This document shows positions 24,862 to 34,321 of a DNA stretch of 64,000 bases, piece after piece. The notes under the pieces are model-generated. The model was given only the letters and a program-made list of their open reading frames with translations. It did no database searches and was not told where the DNA came from. Every line of letters starts with the position of its first letter. Within the stretch, counting starts at the first letter, position 1. The translations under genes and the position numbers were made by a program. Source of the stretch: Colwellia psychrerythraea 34H (lineage in GTDB: Bacteria > Pseudomonadota > Gammaproteobacteria > Enterobacterales > Alteromonadaceae); the NCBI RefSeq assembly GCF_000012325.1, contig NC_003910.7, forward strand, positions 2,976,001 to 3,040,000, written 5' to 3'.

Positions 24862-26100
24862 TTAGTTTAATAGCTTGGTTGCCACACTTAATTGACCTAC
24901 ATCGAGTAGCCATTGCACTTCGCTTATTTTGAACTGGGCTTGTAATTCAATACCCGCGTATAAACCTTCCGCTCTTTGTTGCAATGCCAATAAATAATCC
25001 GAGGTATTTAAATCACCTACTTGCCATTGTTTTTGCAATAACTGTGCGCTGTGTTCGCCGCGCCCTTTCATTAACTGCTGCCAACGGCCAAGGTATTTTT
25101 TATTAGAGATTAGAGAGGCGGTACTTGCCTGTATTAAATACTTTTGTTTGCGCATTACTGAACGAAAACTTGCCTCGGCAGCGTTAGCTTGTTGGTTTTC
25201 AGCTTTGGCATTGGCTTGGTAATCATTACGAATATTGAGTGGCATGGAAAAAGTGACTCCGATGACATTATCGACATCATTTTTTCCGGCACTTATTCCA
25301 ATGGTAGGGTCGGCTTTGGTTTCAAGCATGGCGTATTGAGCTTTACTTTTTTGCATCTGCCATAGTGCTTGAGAAGCTAATACTTGCGGGTGCTGCGTTA
25401 ACCACTGCTCAGCTACTTGAAAGTTTGTAACGCCCAAGCCCTGCTCTGGATATACTTGCGTATCAGGACGCCAATCAGGCAATAACTCATTAACTTGAGC
25501 TTGCGCTTGGGTTAATTGTGCTTGTATTTGGGCCGTTTTATTGAGTAATTGCGACAAATTTAAGAAGGTTAACTCAGCTTCAACTTGACCAAGATCACCC
25601 GCTTTCTGCCTCTTAGTCACAATTTTAAGTAAGATCTCTAATTGTTGTTCTTGTTCAAACGCAAGTGATGACTTATCCATGGCAAGTTGCCAATTAATAA
25701 GTGCTGTTAAGGCTTGTGCTTTTTTTTGCGCTATCGCATAAGTGAATTGTTTACTGGCCGCCGTTAATATTTTATCGCCAATGGCAGCATTAACAGCCTG
25801 CTTATCCCACAAATCAATTGTTTGGCTAATACCAATATTGTAATTATTGCCGTCACCTTCGCGCTCATAACCTGTAGATAGTTCGGGGTTGTAAAGTGGT
25901 AACTTACTGCCCTGTGCTTTGGAAAATTCAGCATTCATGAGCTCACGTGCTGAGACAATATCAGGGTGTTTATTGATTTGTTGATCAAGCCATTCACTTG
26001 ATAACGTTGACTTGGCAAAAGCAAAGCAACTAACAGATAAACTTGCTGAGAAGCCTATAATTAATGCGACTCCAGCAGATTTTGCTGAGAAATATTTCAT
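24862..26100 (-). CDS. Outer-membrane efflux factor, CzcC/TolC family
   Basis: 412 residues with a signal peptide (cleavage near SFAFAKS) and two OEP repeats of the TolC type: NPELSTGYEREGDGNNYNIGISQTIDLWDK in the first and ISAGKNDVDNVIGVTFSMPLNIRND in the second. It makes the outer-membrane channel of the metal efflux complex. First gene of the czcCBA-like operon, 63 bp before the adaptor gene. Confidence 0.88.
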   Translation of the reverse strand: MKYFSAKSAGVALIIGFSASLSVSCFAFAKSTLSSEWLDQQINKHPDIVSARELMNAEFSKAQGSKLPLYNPELSTGYEREGDGNNYNIGISQTIDLWDKQAVNAAIGDKILTAASKQFTYAIAQKKAQALTALINWQLAMDKSSLAFEQEQQLEILLKIVTKRQKAGDLGQVEAELTFLNLSQLLNKTAQIQAQLTQAQAQVNELLPDWRPDTQVYPEQGLGVTNFQVAEQWLTQHPQVLASQALWQMQKSKAQYAMLETKADPTIGISAGKNDVDNVIGVTFSMPLNIRNDYQANAKAENQQANAAEASFRSVMRKQKYLIQASTASLISNKKYLGRWQQLMKGRGEHSAQLLQKQWQVGDLNTSDYLLALQQRAEGLYAGIELQAQFKISEVQWLLDVGQLSVATKLLN

Positions 26101-26154
26101 AATAATCTCTTAATTTAACATGCATATGTAGTTGGCTCAGGAGTTCATTAATTT

Positions 26155-26231
26155 CGTCATCTTCGAAGTGTCTAGTCGAAGATCCATTGTCTGGCGTTTT
26201 GGATTCCCGACAAGACATCTCGGGAATGACG
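26155..26231. repeat. REP-like double-hairpin element, 77 bp
   Basis: Outer inverted repeats CGTCAT/ATGACG and ATCCA/TGGAT enclose two hairpins: CTTCGA-9 nt-TCGAAG (26161-26181) and TCCCGA-9 nt-TCGGGA (26205-26225). The second half has the GGATTCCCG / CGGGAATGACG words of dispersed palindromes common in gammaproteobacterial genomes. Located upstream of the metal-efflux operon. Confidence 0.8.
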
Positions 26232-26386
26232 GTATTGTCTCTTTCCTGATTGATCTACATAGGCATGTAATTTAATAATAAAATGCCGTAACTAAACCAA
26301 GATAAACCCACTAGGCTGACTTAAATTAAATTAAGCTAAGTGCTAGTTAAGAATAAATTTGTTACGGAGTTAGTTTTAAAATTAAA

Positions 26387-26734
26387 TTAAACGATTGGGG
26401 GGCGTACAGGTTCTTCTGTGAAGACTTTATCTAAATGATCAGTATAAAAATATTGATTGGTGATGATAAATTCAGGAGTGGGTAGTGTCGATTTATTAGT
26501 GGCAACCCACTGAGTGTGAGCGCCTTGACAGTGACCACAATGATGGCAATCTTTAATATTATGCTCGGTGTCAGATGATTCATCGAGAAGTTCGACATCA
26601 TCACTATCATGGGAATGTTCTGTTTGAATATGTTGAGAATCGACTACATGACTTTCATTTGAATCAGCCACAGCAGCATATGATTGCAATGCAATCAATA
26701 ATACTAGTACTAAGCCAATCCAAGTGTTTTTCAT
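26387..26734 (-). CDS. His-rich periplasmic protein, likely metal-binding
   Basis: 115 residues with a signal peptide (MKNTWIGLVLVLLIALQSYA, cleavage near AVA). The mature protein has a His/Asp-rich stretch (TEHSHDSDDVE) and a compact HNIKDCHHCGHCQGAH cluster with three Cys and several His, suited to binding Zn or a similar metal. The C-terminus ends EEPVRPPIV. Small proteins of this kind (CzcI-like) often precede czcCBA operons, which fits here: same strand, 286 bp upstream of the outer-membrane factor gene. Role as sensor or chaperone is inferred. Confidence 0.7.
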   Translation of the reverse strand: MKNTWIGLVLVLLIALQSYAAVADSNESHVVDSQHIQTEHSHDSDDVELLDESSDTEHNIKDCHHCGHCQGAHTQWVATNKSTLPTPEFIITNQYFYTDHLDKVFTEEPVRPPIV

Positions 26735-26847
26735 CTGTAACGTATGCTCTACTATTAAAAATGTAAGAATATTCGACGCTTATGCTAATCAATAAAGTTA
26801 AGCCCGTCAATAAAGTTGATCGCTATCGTTACACTTTATAACAAGCA

Positions 26848-26877
26848 AAAAAAGGGTAACTTGCGTTACCCTTTTTT
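26848..26877. terminator. Terminator, same stem as at 20202
   Basis: A 13-bp stem (AAAAAAGGGTAAC and its complement) with a 4-base loop and T-runs on both strands, so potentially bidirectional. It lies between the subtilase gene and the His-rich protein gene, upstream of the latter's start region. Confidence 0.85.
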
Positions 26878-26972
26878 AATATTTTGATTACCAATGATTT
26901 AAATCAACAGTTTTAAATCATTTATTAGATCAGTTATTAAATCATTCTATTAACTGAAATTATCTTATCAAA

Positions 26973-29342
26973 TTATTCTGGTGTCGCTTGTAAGTTAAGC
27001 GTTAAACCCGATGCTGCTGAATAGCCGTAGATATCAATGTACCAAGTGCCACTCGCAGGTGCGGTAAAGTTACAACTTTCATCATTGCCATTTTTATAAG
27101 GACGACAATCGTAAGTAGACGTTGTTGATTGCTTACCTTGCGTTACATATAAATCTGCATCACCTGAACCACCTGACAGTGTTACCGCTAAATCAGCATA
27201 ACCTTCTGCTAAGTCTAGGGTGTAACGCGTCCATGATCTTCTAGCAACAGTAACATCGTTCACTGTGCTATCAATTGGATTAACAGTGTCACCGCCACCA
27301 GTGCTAGGCTCAGTAAAACTACCTGTTAAAGTAACATCGGCAAAGTCACTATATGCTTTAAGTTTCACATAATATGTGCCACCTTCTTGCGTGCTTGCAC
27401 ATGATTCAACATTACCTGATTTGTATGGACGACAGTCGTAAACACTGTCTGTTGGCTCTGCACCAAACTTCACATATAAATCTGAATCACCTGTACCACC
27501 AGAAGTAGCAAAGTTGATATCAGTTGCGCCAGCAGGTACTTGCATAGTGAAGACTAATTCGTTACCTGTAGAAGCAGCTAAACCGTTTTTAACAACACCA
27601 TTTTCAAGGACAGTATCATCTGGTGTTGTACCGCCACCACCTGATCCACTTCCATCACAACCATTAGCAGCAATATAGTCAATAGCATCTTTAGTTTGGG
27701 CTAAACCGTAACCAAATTTAACATCACGTCCTGTCGCGCCAAGATCTTGTGCAGTAGCGTTAAGTACACTACGTATTTCAACGTTAGTACAGGTTGGATG
27801 ATGACTCCAAACTAGCGCAGCAACACCTGCAACATGTGGAGACGCCATTGAAGTACCACTCATTTTACCGTAGTTACCAGCGCCAATATTTACTGTAGTG
27901 CTTAAACCAATGTTCGCTAACATTGCTGCGCCATCGGTATCAGATACGGTAACACTAGGAATACTCGTTGCGTTTGTATCGCCTAAAGTGCCACCGAAGC
28001 TGCCAGCTGCATTGTTATATAAAATTGCACCTACACCACCGCTGTCTTGACAGGCTTTAACTTTATCGTGAAAAGAAATATTACCTCGTTGAATTAAACA
28101 AACACTACCGCTAGCGCCTGAATCAATTGCTTCACCCGTAGCAAAGTCATATAAAGAGCCTGTAGCATTGCCTTGGTTTTCCATGGCATTGGCCGAATAA
28201 GCCGAGCCTGAAACTGACACTTCAACCACTGATCCTAATCCTTCTGGGTAAGTTGAATAAACATCAACACCTGGACCTGATATTTCAACTTGGCTGTTTT
28301 TCTGAGAAAAATCAGCTAATACTTTAGCGCTATCTATAGCGGCTACTGACATTACTGAGTCGTACGATGCTGGATAGCTTTCTACATCGGTAGGACTAGT
28401 TGCAACACCATCATTACCCGCTGCTGCGATAAGCAATACACCTGCATCATAAGCGGCCTGAATGCCATTTTTCTCACTAACACTTGAACCCGTTCCACCT
28501 AAACTCATGTTAATAACATCTGAGCCAGCAGTTACACATTTATTAATCGCGCTAACTAAGTCAGAAGAATAACCCCAACCTGCTTCATTAAAGACTTTGA
28601 TAATATGTAAATTAGGATCGGTTCCGATAACACCTCGAACACCAATACCATTATTCAGTGCTGCAATAGTTCCTGCTACGTGAGTGCCGTGCGGCCCACC
28701 GTGATCAAACCAATTGCCTGTTCCGCTATCACTAGTACCGGTAATGGTGCCGCCTTGTGCGCCCATATCTTCATGAGGTAAGTTTAAACCTGAGTCAATA
28801 ACGCAGATTTTTTTACCACCAGAGTTAGCTGATGCAACAGTATCATCTACTTGGTCAGCTTGAACCATACCAATACCATAAGGTACGGTTTGAGCCATAA
28901 AACGACGTTGTAAATCTTCTTCTATGTATTCAACATTATCATCGACCGCTAAGCTCATTACATCTGATGTAGTTAGTTCAGCGCTGATCATATTGATGTC
29001 TGGGTATTCGCCTTTAACTTTAGCGCCCATTTTATTTAATTTTGTCTTAACTGCCGCTAGACGAGCAAAAGCTGTAGGGCTTGCCATATCGCTAACACCT
29101 GCAGCGTTATTCATAACACTTTGGTTACCTGATTGAGAATCACCCGATTGCTTATATTTGATAATAAAACGCTTTGGTAAAGGTGAGCTAGCGACTGCAG
29201 ATAATAAATTATCTGTGGTTTGTACTCCGACGGGTTGTGCTGCATGAAGCGCCGACGATATTGATAGTGACAGAACACTTATTGTAGTGAGTACTACCGT
29301 TTTATTTGTTGCTAATTTAAGCCATTTTTTATTATTTGACAT
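26973..29342 (-). CDS. Secreted subtilisin-like serine protease (S8) with PA and two PPC domains
   Basis: 789 residues. Signal peptide to about residue 34; inhibitor I9 propeptide about 55-146; peptidase S8 domain with the catalytic triad D183 (VIDSG), H218 (HGTHVAG) and S498 (GTSMASPHVAG). A PA domain is inserted at roughly 375-485 (CLIQRGNISFHDKV). Two bacterial pre-peptidase C-terminal domains follow (about 590-680 and 700-789), each with a conserved DLYV and YDCRPYKSGN / NGNDESC motif. It is probably an extracellular alkaline-type protease for protein scavenging, common in marine Alteromonadales. A long intact monocistronic gene. Confidence 0.95.
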   Translation of the reverse strand: MSNNKKWLKLATNKTVVLTTISVLSLSISSALHAAQPVGVQTTDNLLSAVASSPLPKRFIIKYKQSGDSQSGNQSVMNNAAGVSDMASPTAFARLAAVKTKLNKMGAKVKGEYPDINMISAELTTSDVMSLAVDDNVEYIEEDLQRRFMAQTVPYGIGMVQADQVDDTVASANSGGKKICVIDSGLNLPHEDMGAQGGTITGTSDSGTGNWFDHGGPHGTHVAGTIAALNNGIGVRGVIGTDPNLHIIKVFNEAGWGYSSDLVSAINKCVTAGSDVINMSLGGTGSSVSEKNGIQAAYDAGVLLIAAAGNDGVATSPTDVESYPASYDSVMSVAAIDSAKVLADFSQKNSQVEISGPGVDVYSTYPEGLGSVVEVSVSGSAYSANAMENQGNATGSLYDFATGEAIDSGASGSVCLIQRGNISFHDKVKACQDSGGVGAILYNNAAGSFGGTLGDTNATSIPSVTVSDTDGAAMLANIGLSTTVNIGAGNYGKMSGTSMASPHVAGVAALVWSHHPTCTNVEIRSVLNATAQDLGATGRDVKFGYGLAQTKDAIDYIAANGCDGSGSGGGGTTPDDTVLENGVVKNGLAASTGNELVFTMQVPAGATDINFATSGGTGDSDLYVKFGAEPTDSVYDCRPYKSGNVESCASTQEGGTYYVKLKAYSDFADVTLTGSFTEPSTGGGDTVNPIDSTVNDVTVARRSWTRYTLDLAEGYADLAVTLSGGSGDADLYVTQGKQSTTSTYDCRPYKNGNDESCNFTAPASGTWYIDIYGYSAASGLTLNLQATPE

Positions 29343-29551
29343 GTTTGTTTCCTAGTACGTTAATTATGATTATTGATTTTTTTATACAAATTCAGTACAC
29401 AATGATTTTCATCAAAGCCATAAAAATATAACACCAACCCTACAATTGTTGCAATAGTGTTAACAGATCTTTATTTTGATGTTAAATAATTAATGAAAAA
29501 GTGAAAGCAACATGTCATTATCCCTCTGGATAATATTTTAAAGGATCTCTT

Positions 29552-30247
29552 ATGAGCCAATTTATTGGTGTGTTTAACAATGCCCTATCCGATGAACTCT
29601 GCGACAAACTCATGCAAGGCCATCAAAAAAGTAATAAAGTCGTTAGTGGTCGAGTTGGTAGCGGTGTGAATACAGACCTAAAAGATAGTCATGATGTCAC
29701 TATGGTTGATAAAGAGTGGCAAGCACTGCAACTTGAACTTGTAAATGCCAGCTATCCCCATGTAAAAGCTTATTTAACTGAGCATTATATGGCATTAATT
29801 TCAGCACTGAATCCAACGGTGACAGATCCAGAAACAGGCATGCCTGCTTCAGTGACTAAAGAGAACTTTGACCGTTTAGGCACCGCTTATCTAGACCAAC
29901 TGATCCAGTACGTTTTTTGCTACGACAACTTTACTGTTCAACAATATGAGCAAGGGGTTGGTGGTTATCATTACTGGCATTCAGAAATTTTTCCGCAACT
30001 GCCGCACAATAAACCACTACACAGAGTCTTAGCCTTTTTGTATTACTTAAATGATGTCGAAGAAGGTGGCGAAACTGAATTTCATTATCAAGGAATAAAA
30101 GTTAAACCTAAAAAAGGTTCTTTAGTTATTTTTCCTGCGGGTTTTACTCATACACATAAAGGTCATATTCCACTTTCTGACGAGAAATATGTAGTCACTT
30201 CATGGTTAATGTATAACAAAGCTGAACAGCTCTACGGTAAGAAGTAA
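29552..30247 (+). CDS. 2-oxoglutarate/Fe(II)-dependent oxygenase, prolyl-4-hydroxylase-like
   Basis: 231 residues. The double-stranded beta-helix motifs are visible: GYHYWHSE (iron ligands, here H-x-E rather than the usual H-x-D), RVLAFLYYLNDVEEGGETEFHY, then KKGSLVIFPAGFTHTHKGH with the distal His and the 2-OG-binding basic residue in EKYVVTSWL. Cytosolic; it probably hydroxylates a protein or small molecule. AAGGA lies 10 bases before the ATG. It converges on the PqqD/ATP-grasp operon but is on the other strand, so a link to that pathway is only possible. Confidence 0.85.
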   Translation: MSQFIGVFNNALSDELCDKLMQGHQKSNKVVSGRVGSGVNTDLKDSHDVTMVDKEWQALQLELVNASYPHVKAYLTEHYMALISALNPTVTDPETGMPASVTKENFDRLGTAYLDQLIQYVFCYDNFTVQQYEQGVGGYHYWHSEIFPQLPHNKPLHRVLAFLYYLNDVEEGGETEFHYQGIKVKPKKGSLVIFPAGFTHTHKGHIPLSDEKYVVTSWLMYNKAEQLYGKK

Positions 30248-30414
30248 TATTGTCTAGCGCGTATAGTTGCTCCGCTTAGGTTACCTAAAAGCAATAATTC
30301 GCTTAACTTAACTATTAGTCGGTTATTTGCTTTGTCAGAGGAAAGCTAACCATAGAGCGGGTCTACACTCCAGTAGAGTTTCAATCATCAGATTAAATAT
30401 TCTCAATAAAATAT

Positions 30415-31305
30415 TCAATCTTTGTTTTGCTCACTTAAGTTGTTATTTAAAAACTCTCGTACAGCTGCTTGTGCATCAAGGTGTGCTTGTTTGTTATAAC
30501 CAACACGGACACTTCCCCAGGGCTGTTGCTTTGATTCTCGCCGAACATTATTTAATAACTGGTAGCGCTGTTGTTGATCATCAAAATTATGATACGCCCC
30601 AGTAAACGTCCATAATTGCTGTTGTGAATCAGCTTTACTGTTATTTAATAGTTGCTGACAATGAATTGGTTGAGTCCATTCATCGTCTTGACCCATCAAA
30701 ATGCGTACAGGTACATTAGCTTTATATTGTTTACCCGACATTAGGTACTGTTGGTACTGCCAACAGCTCGGATAAAATGCGATGCCAGCACTGTAACCTT
30801 GCTTTTTTGTAGCAAAATTCTGCTCTAATACTTTTAATGTTATGGCACCGCCATAAGACCAGCCGAATAAAACAATGTTGTCTGGATTTACTTCACTAAG
30901 TGATTGTAAATAATTTAGTGCTACCAAAGCATCTTTAGGTCTTCGTTGGTTAAACTGTTGCCATATTTTGTCATCGGCTGTACAAATATCTTTGATACCT
31001 AAGTAACTAAAGCTATCTACAATCAATGTTGTATAACCCCATTCATTCAGGGTTTTGCTCCACTGATGGTGTTTATTTGAAACTCCATAACAGCCATGTA
31101 GTAAAACAGCAGCAGGATGGGGTCCAACTCCTTTAGCGTGCATTAAGGTAGCTGACATCGAATATTTATCTTCCGAGTCAGTGTTCGACAACAAGATAAC
31201 TTTTCCCTGCTGATTTTCAGGCAACTGCAATAATATCAGCGCTATAACCGCCATACAGATAGCGAGAAACACGATTAGTTTTAACTTGGTCAGGATAGTT
31301 GTCAT
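30415..31305 (-). CDS. Alpha/beta hydrolase, dienelactone-hydrolase family, membrane-anchored
   Basis: About 296 residues. An N-terminal hydrophobic anchor (LIVFLAICMAVIALILLQL) places the catalytic part outside the membrane. The fold markers are LLHGCYGVS (oxyanion region), the nucleophile elbow GWSYGGA, the acid region MGQDDEWT and a late His (GAYHNFD). The start is the ATG at 31305, which overlaps the stop of the previous gene as ATGA; an ATG at 31314 is also possible. Last gene of the PqqD/ATP-grasp operon, where it could hydrolyse or release the product. Confidence 0.8.
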   Translation of the reverse strand: MTTILTKLKLIVFLAICMAVIALILLQLPENQQGKVILLSNTDSEDKYSMSATLMHAKGVGPHPAAVLLHGCYGVSNKHHQWSKTLNEWGYTTLIVDSFSYLGIKDICTADDKIWQQFNQRRPKDALVALNYLQSLSEVNPDNIVLFGWSYGGAITLKVLEQNFATKKQGYSAGIAFYPSCWQYQQYLMSGKQYKANVPVRILMGQDDEWTQPIHCQQLLNNSKADSQQQLWTFTGAYHNFDDQQQRYQLLNNVRRESKQQPWGSVRVGYNKQAHLDAQAAVREFLNNNLSEQNKD

Positions 31306-32951
31306 TTTTTCCATTTACAGCCCCACTTCAACGGATGGAGTAGATTTATGAACCCATTAATCTCTGCTAGCCAGTGCGCGATGTCACCTGTGAGCTGTAC
31401 ATCTTTTTCTTCTACGAAATAACCAAAGGGTATTGTACCGATAAAAATAATGGGTATTTTATTAGCGTTGGCGTTTTCGATAATCATCGACACTACGGGG
31501 GTTATTGTAGGTACACCAATCACCAACAAACAGCCACATTCCATCATATTTTTTTGCAAGGCTTGGTAACATTCTGAGTCAATATTTTCATCTGCAGCCA
31601 GAATTTGTGGCTTTAATAACCCCGAACAATGTTGACAATGAAGATCGCGTTGTGACCACAGAGGTATAGGAGGCCACGCTTGCTGCTTCGCGCAATCAAG
31701 GCAATATAACCTTTTTATTGAACCATAACATTCGTAAACCGGATGCTGTTCGGTATTAAAAAGGCTATCAACTGTTTCAGTAAATAACCCCGATAAATAA
31801 TGGTTCAACAAATAATCGAGTTGTTCATCAATGTTATTTTTGTTAATTGTCAACGCTTGCTGATAATAGTCATAGGATGCTTTCCAGTAGAGATAACGGC
31901 AACGTTTCGATGCTTTAAATTCAGCCAAAGTATAACTAGTGATTGGGACTTTGGGATCTAACCATTGCCCGGAGGGATAATCTGGTAGTGTTCCTTTACG
32001 TATTCCTGAGCCCGTAATAGCCACACATTGTTTAGCCCTTAAGCGATTGATTAGCATTAGCTTAAATGTTCTCCAAAGCTCGCTTTGTAGTAAGTTATGA
32101 TTTATATATTGTCTGTACAAACTTAGTGTTATCAAGCTGCTCATGATAAAGGGGATTAACAGAGGCGCACTTAACTGCTCTAATCCAGTGATAAACCAGA
32201 AATACCAAATAATCCATGCTAACAGCGCATTAAATGTTGCCGCTAAGCTAGCTAACCTAGCATGTTTTAAAAATAGCGTTTTTATCGAGAAGTAAGCCAG
32301 CACTAAGTTAATTGCCCATAAGTCGACCAAAGCATATAAATTTAATCCCGTTAACCATTGAGCTACGAGGCCACCTGTTAAGCTGATCCCAAGGGTTTGT
32401 AACGTGGCTAGCGGATATTGATACGCCATAGCAGACACCACGAGAATTATCGCAACTTCTCTGCTATATGTTTGCAAGACAGGCTCAGCCGCCCCTGTAA
32501 ATAAAAGATGGTTTGTATCGAAGGAAAACAATGAAATGGTGAATACCATGACCAAAATACTAACCATAGCGGGAAGAGACAATATTGGCAGTTGCTTTGG
32601 AATGAGCAAAGCGCGTAATCGAAATTCAATCAACAGGCAAATTAGCAATGTAACAAGAAACAAGCACAATCCCATGATGCTAAATATAGAGTCGCCCCAA
32701 TACATACCGACTATTGCGCCGTTATAACCTGCGATGCCAAGCCTCCATTCTTGCACAGTGTAATCTTTAATGACGAGGCTTAAGCTATTGTTAATTAATA
32801 CACCTAGCAGAGCCGCAACAGCCGACCATACAGCAACCATGGCAATGGCTAAAAAAATTAATAGACCAGACGTTTTTCGGTCTAAAAAGGCAAGTTGGGC
32901 GAATGACCTGCATTGAACGGTAAAATGATTGTTAAAATTGACATTTATCAT
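31302..32951 (-). CDS. Fusion: urea-transporter-like membrane domain plus degenerate Sir2-like domain
   Basis: About 549 residues from the ATG at 32951 (longer starts overlap the upstream gene further). Residues 1-300 hold about ten membrane segments and urea-transporter-family features: FLDRKTSGLLIFLAIAM, AALLGVLI, GIAGYNGAIVGMYWG and a second repeat with LLFTGAAEP and GLNLYALVD. Residues about 315-540 resemble a sirtuin: AITGSGI (usual GAGIS), LPDYPSG, FTETVDSLF (usual TQNIDGLH), ECYGSIKRLYC (the catalytic HG is YG), a four-Cys zinc ribbon CLDC...CQHC, then VIGVPTITP and IIFIGTIPF. Loss of the catalytic His suggests NAD(-like) binding without deacylation. Middle of the operon; function unknown. 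Confidence 0.72.
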   Translation of the reverse strand: MINVNFNNHFTVQCRSFAQLAFLDRKTSGLLIFLAIAMVAVWSAVAALLGVLINNSLSLVIKDYTVQEWRLGIAGYNGAIVGMYWGDSIFSIMGLCLFLVTLLICLLIEFRLRALLIPKQLPILSLPAMVSILVMVFTISLFSFDTNHLLFTGAAEPVLQTYSREVAIILVVSAMAYQYPLATLQTLGISLTGGLVAQWLTGLNLYALVDLWAINLVLAYFSIKTLFLKHARLASLAATFNALLAWIIWYFWFITGLEQLSAPLLIPFIMSSLITLSLYRQYINHNLLQSELWRTFKLMLINRLRAKQCVAITGSGIRKGTLPDYPSGQWLDPKVPITSYTLAEFKASKRCRYLYWKASYDYYQQALTINKNNIDEQLDYLLNHYLSGLFTETVDSLFNTEQHPVYECYGSIKRLYCLDCAKQQAWPPIPLWSQRDLHCQHCSGLLKPQILAADENIDSECYQALQKNMMECGCLLVIGVPTITPVVSMIIENANANKIPIIFIGTIPFGYFVEEKDVQLTGDIAHWLAEINGFINLLHPLKWGCKWKK

Positions 32952-34317
32952 CACGCAGTCGGCCTGGTAATAGATCAAGCGCAAATATATCTTTGTAAGT
33001 CTCGGCACGTCTTATAAGTTCTGGCCCATGCTCACCTAATAATATGGTCGCGGGTCTGGGTTGAATAAACTGATTCGACTGAGTATGGCAATATGCACCA
33101 ACATTACCGATACTGAGATGATCGCCGACATTTAATGCAGGCATCAATATTTGCTCACGCAATCTATCACTTTGCATACACAAAGGACCAAAGATATCGA
33201 CTGGCTTTAATAACCCTCTTTCTTCGCTTTTCGTTGCGGCAACTGTCTTTATTTGATGATTGTAGTAACAAACGGTAGGAACCAGATTAACCCCTGCATC
33301 AATAATAACCGCGTTTCGACCTCCAACTATTTCTTTCTTTGCAATGACGGTGCTTAAGAGTTGTGTCGAGGCATCGACTATCGCTCGTCCAGGCTCTAGT
33401 ATCAATGTTGGGTTATTTCCAAACAACTCACTATGTTTACGTAATTGCCCGAAAATATGTTCCGCATAAGGTAGCAAGTAATCATTATTTGCACGTTGAC
33501 TGCCTCCGGGTAAGTCATACTCAGGTCTAAGCGTATTGGCCGAAGGAAAGCCCCCACCAATATCTATACTCGTCGGGTTGAGCCCTATTTCTCGTGCTTG
33601 TTTTGCTAATTCTATGAGCTTTTCGACGGCATTGGCATAAAGTTCATGGACCAAAACAAAGGTACCCACATGACAGTGGAAGCCTTCAAATTGTAGTTTT
33701 TTATTGCGAGCGATTTTTTTCAGCGCATTTAAACTTTCTCCATTTTCATTGTTAAAGCCAAACTTGGTCCATGGGTTGGTGCCATAACGAAAATTCACTC
33801 GAATAGCCACTCTAGCAGGGGTAATGAGCTCCTCAGAAATTCTGTCTATGTGTTCTAGTTCATTGAAATTATCAATGTTTACTAACGCCCCCTCGCTAAG
33901 TGCCAATTTCAGTTCTGACTGAGTTTTATGGGGCCCGTTAAATATAATATCTTTGCCCGGGATACCCAAGGTGCGTGCTAACTCATATTCCATGCCAGAA
34001 ACTACTTCAGCTTGGGCACCTTCTTGACGAAGAATGGCGCAAACTGCTGGTAAGTAATTAGTTTTTATGGAATATGCCACTTTGGTTTTAACGTGTTCAT
34101 CACTAAAACTGCGTTTGAAGTTTTTAAAATCTTGACGTAATCTTTGTTCTGAAACTACATAAAGTGGAGAGCCAAACTTTTGCAATAACCCAACAGTATC
34201 CAGAGTTAAGGGTTCATCTGCTGCTACCGTTATATTATGGAGTTGGTGTTTCTCCAAAGCCAAAAATGGCAAAACCTCTATAATTGGCCGATGATAGGGT
34301 TTAAGTGCAATTGTCAT
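32932..34317 (-). CDS. PLP-dependent decarboxylase, DapDC/ODC fold type III
   Basis: About 461 residues from the ATG at 34317, 4 bases after the previous stop and preceded by AAGGA; upstream in-frame ATGs are within the ATP-grasp gene. Alanine-racemase-type TIM barrel: PLP lysine in AYSIKTNY, HCHVGT, IDIGGGFPSAN (phosphate loop) and EPGRAIVD. The C-terminal barrel has GPLCMQSD (catalytic Cys) and NVGAYCHTQSN. These are features of diaminopimelate/ornithine-type decarboxylases. It is not the housekeeping lysA in context; it probably decarboxylates an amino acid or a ligated product of the adjacent ATP-grasp enzyme. Confidence 0.85.
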   Translation of the reverse strand: MTIALKPYHRPIIEVLPFLALEKHQLHNITVAADEPLTLDTVGLLQKFGSPLYVVSEQRLRQDFKNFKRSFSDEHVKTKVAYSIKTNYLPAVCAILRQEGAQAEVVSGMEYELARTLGIPGKDIIFNGPHKTQSELKLALSEGALVNIDNFNELEHIDRISEELITPARVAIRVNFRYGTNPWTKFGFNNENGESLNALKKIARNKKLQFEGFHCHVGTFVLVHELYANAVEKLIELAKQAREIGLNPTSIDIGGGFPSANTLRPEYDLPGGSQRANNDYLLPYAEHIFGQLRKHSELFGNNPTLILEPGRAIVDASTQLLSTVIAKKEIVGGRNAVIIDAGVNLVPTVCYYNHQIKTVAATKSEERGLLKPVDIFGPLCMQSDRLREQILMPALNVGDHLSIGNVGAYCHTQSNQFIQPRPATILLGEHGPELIRRAETYKDIFALDLLPGRLRDDKCQF

Positions 34318-34321
34318 GATA

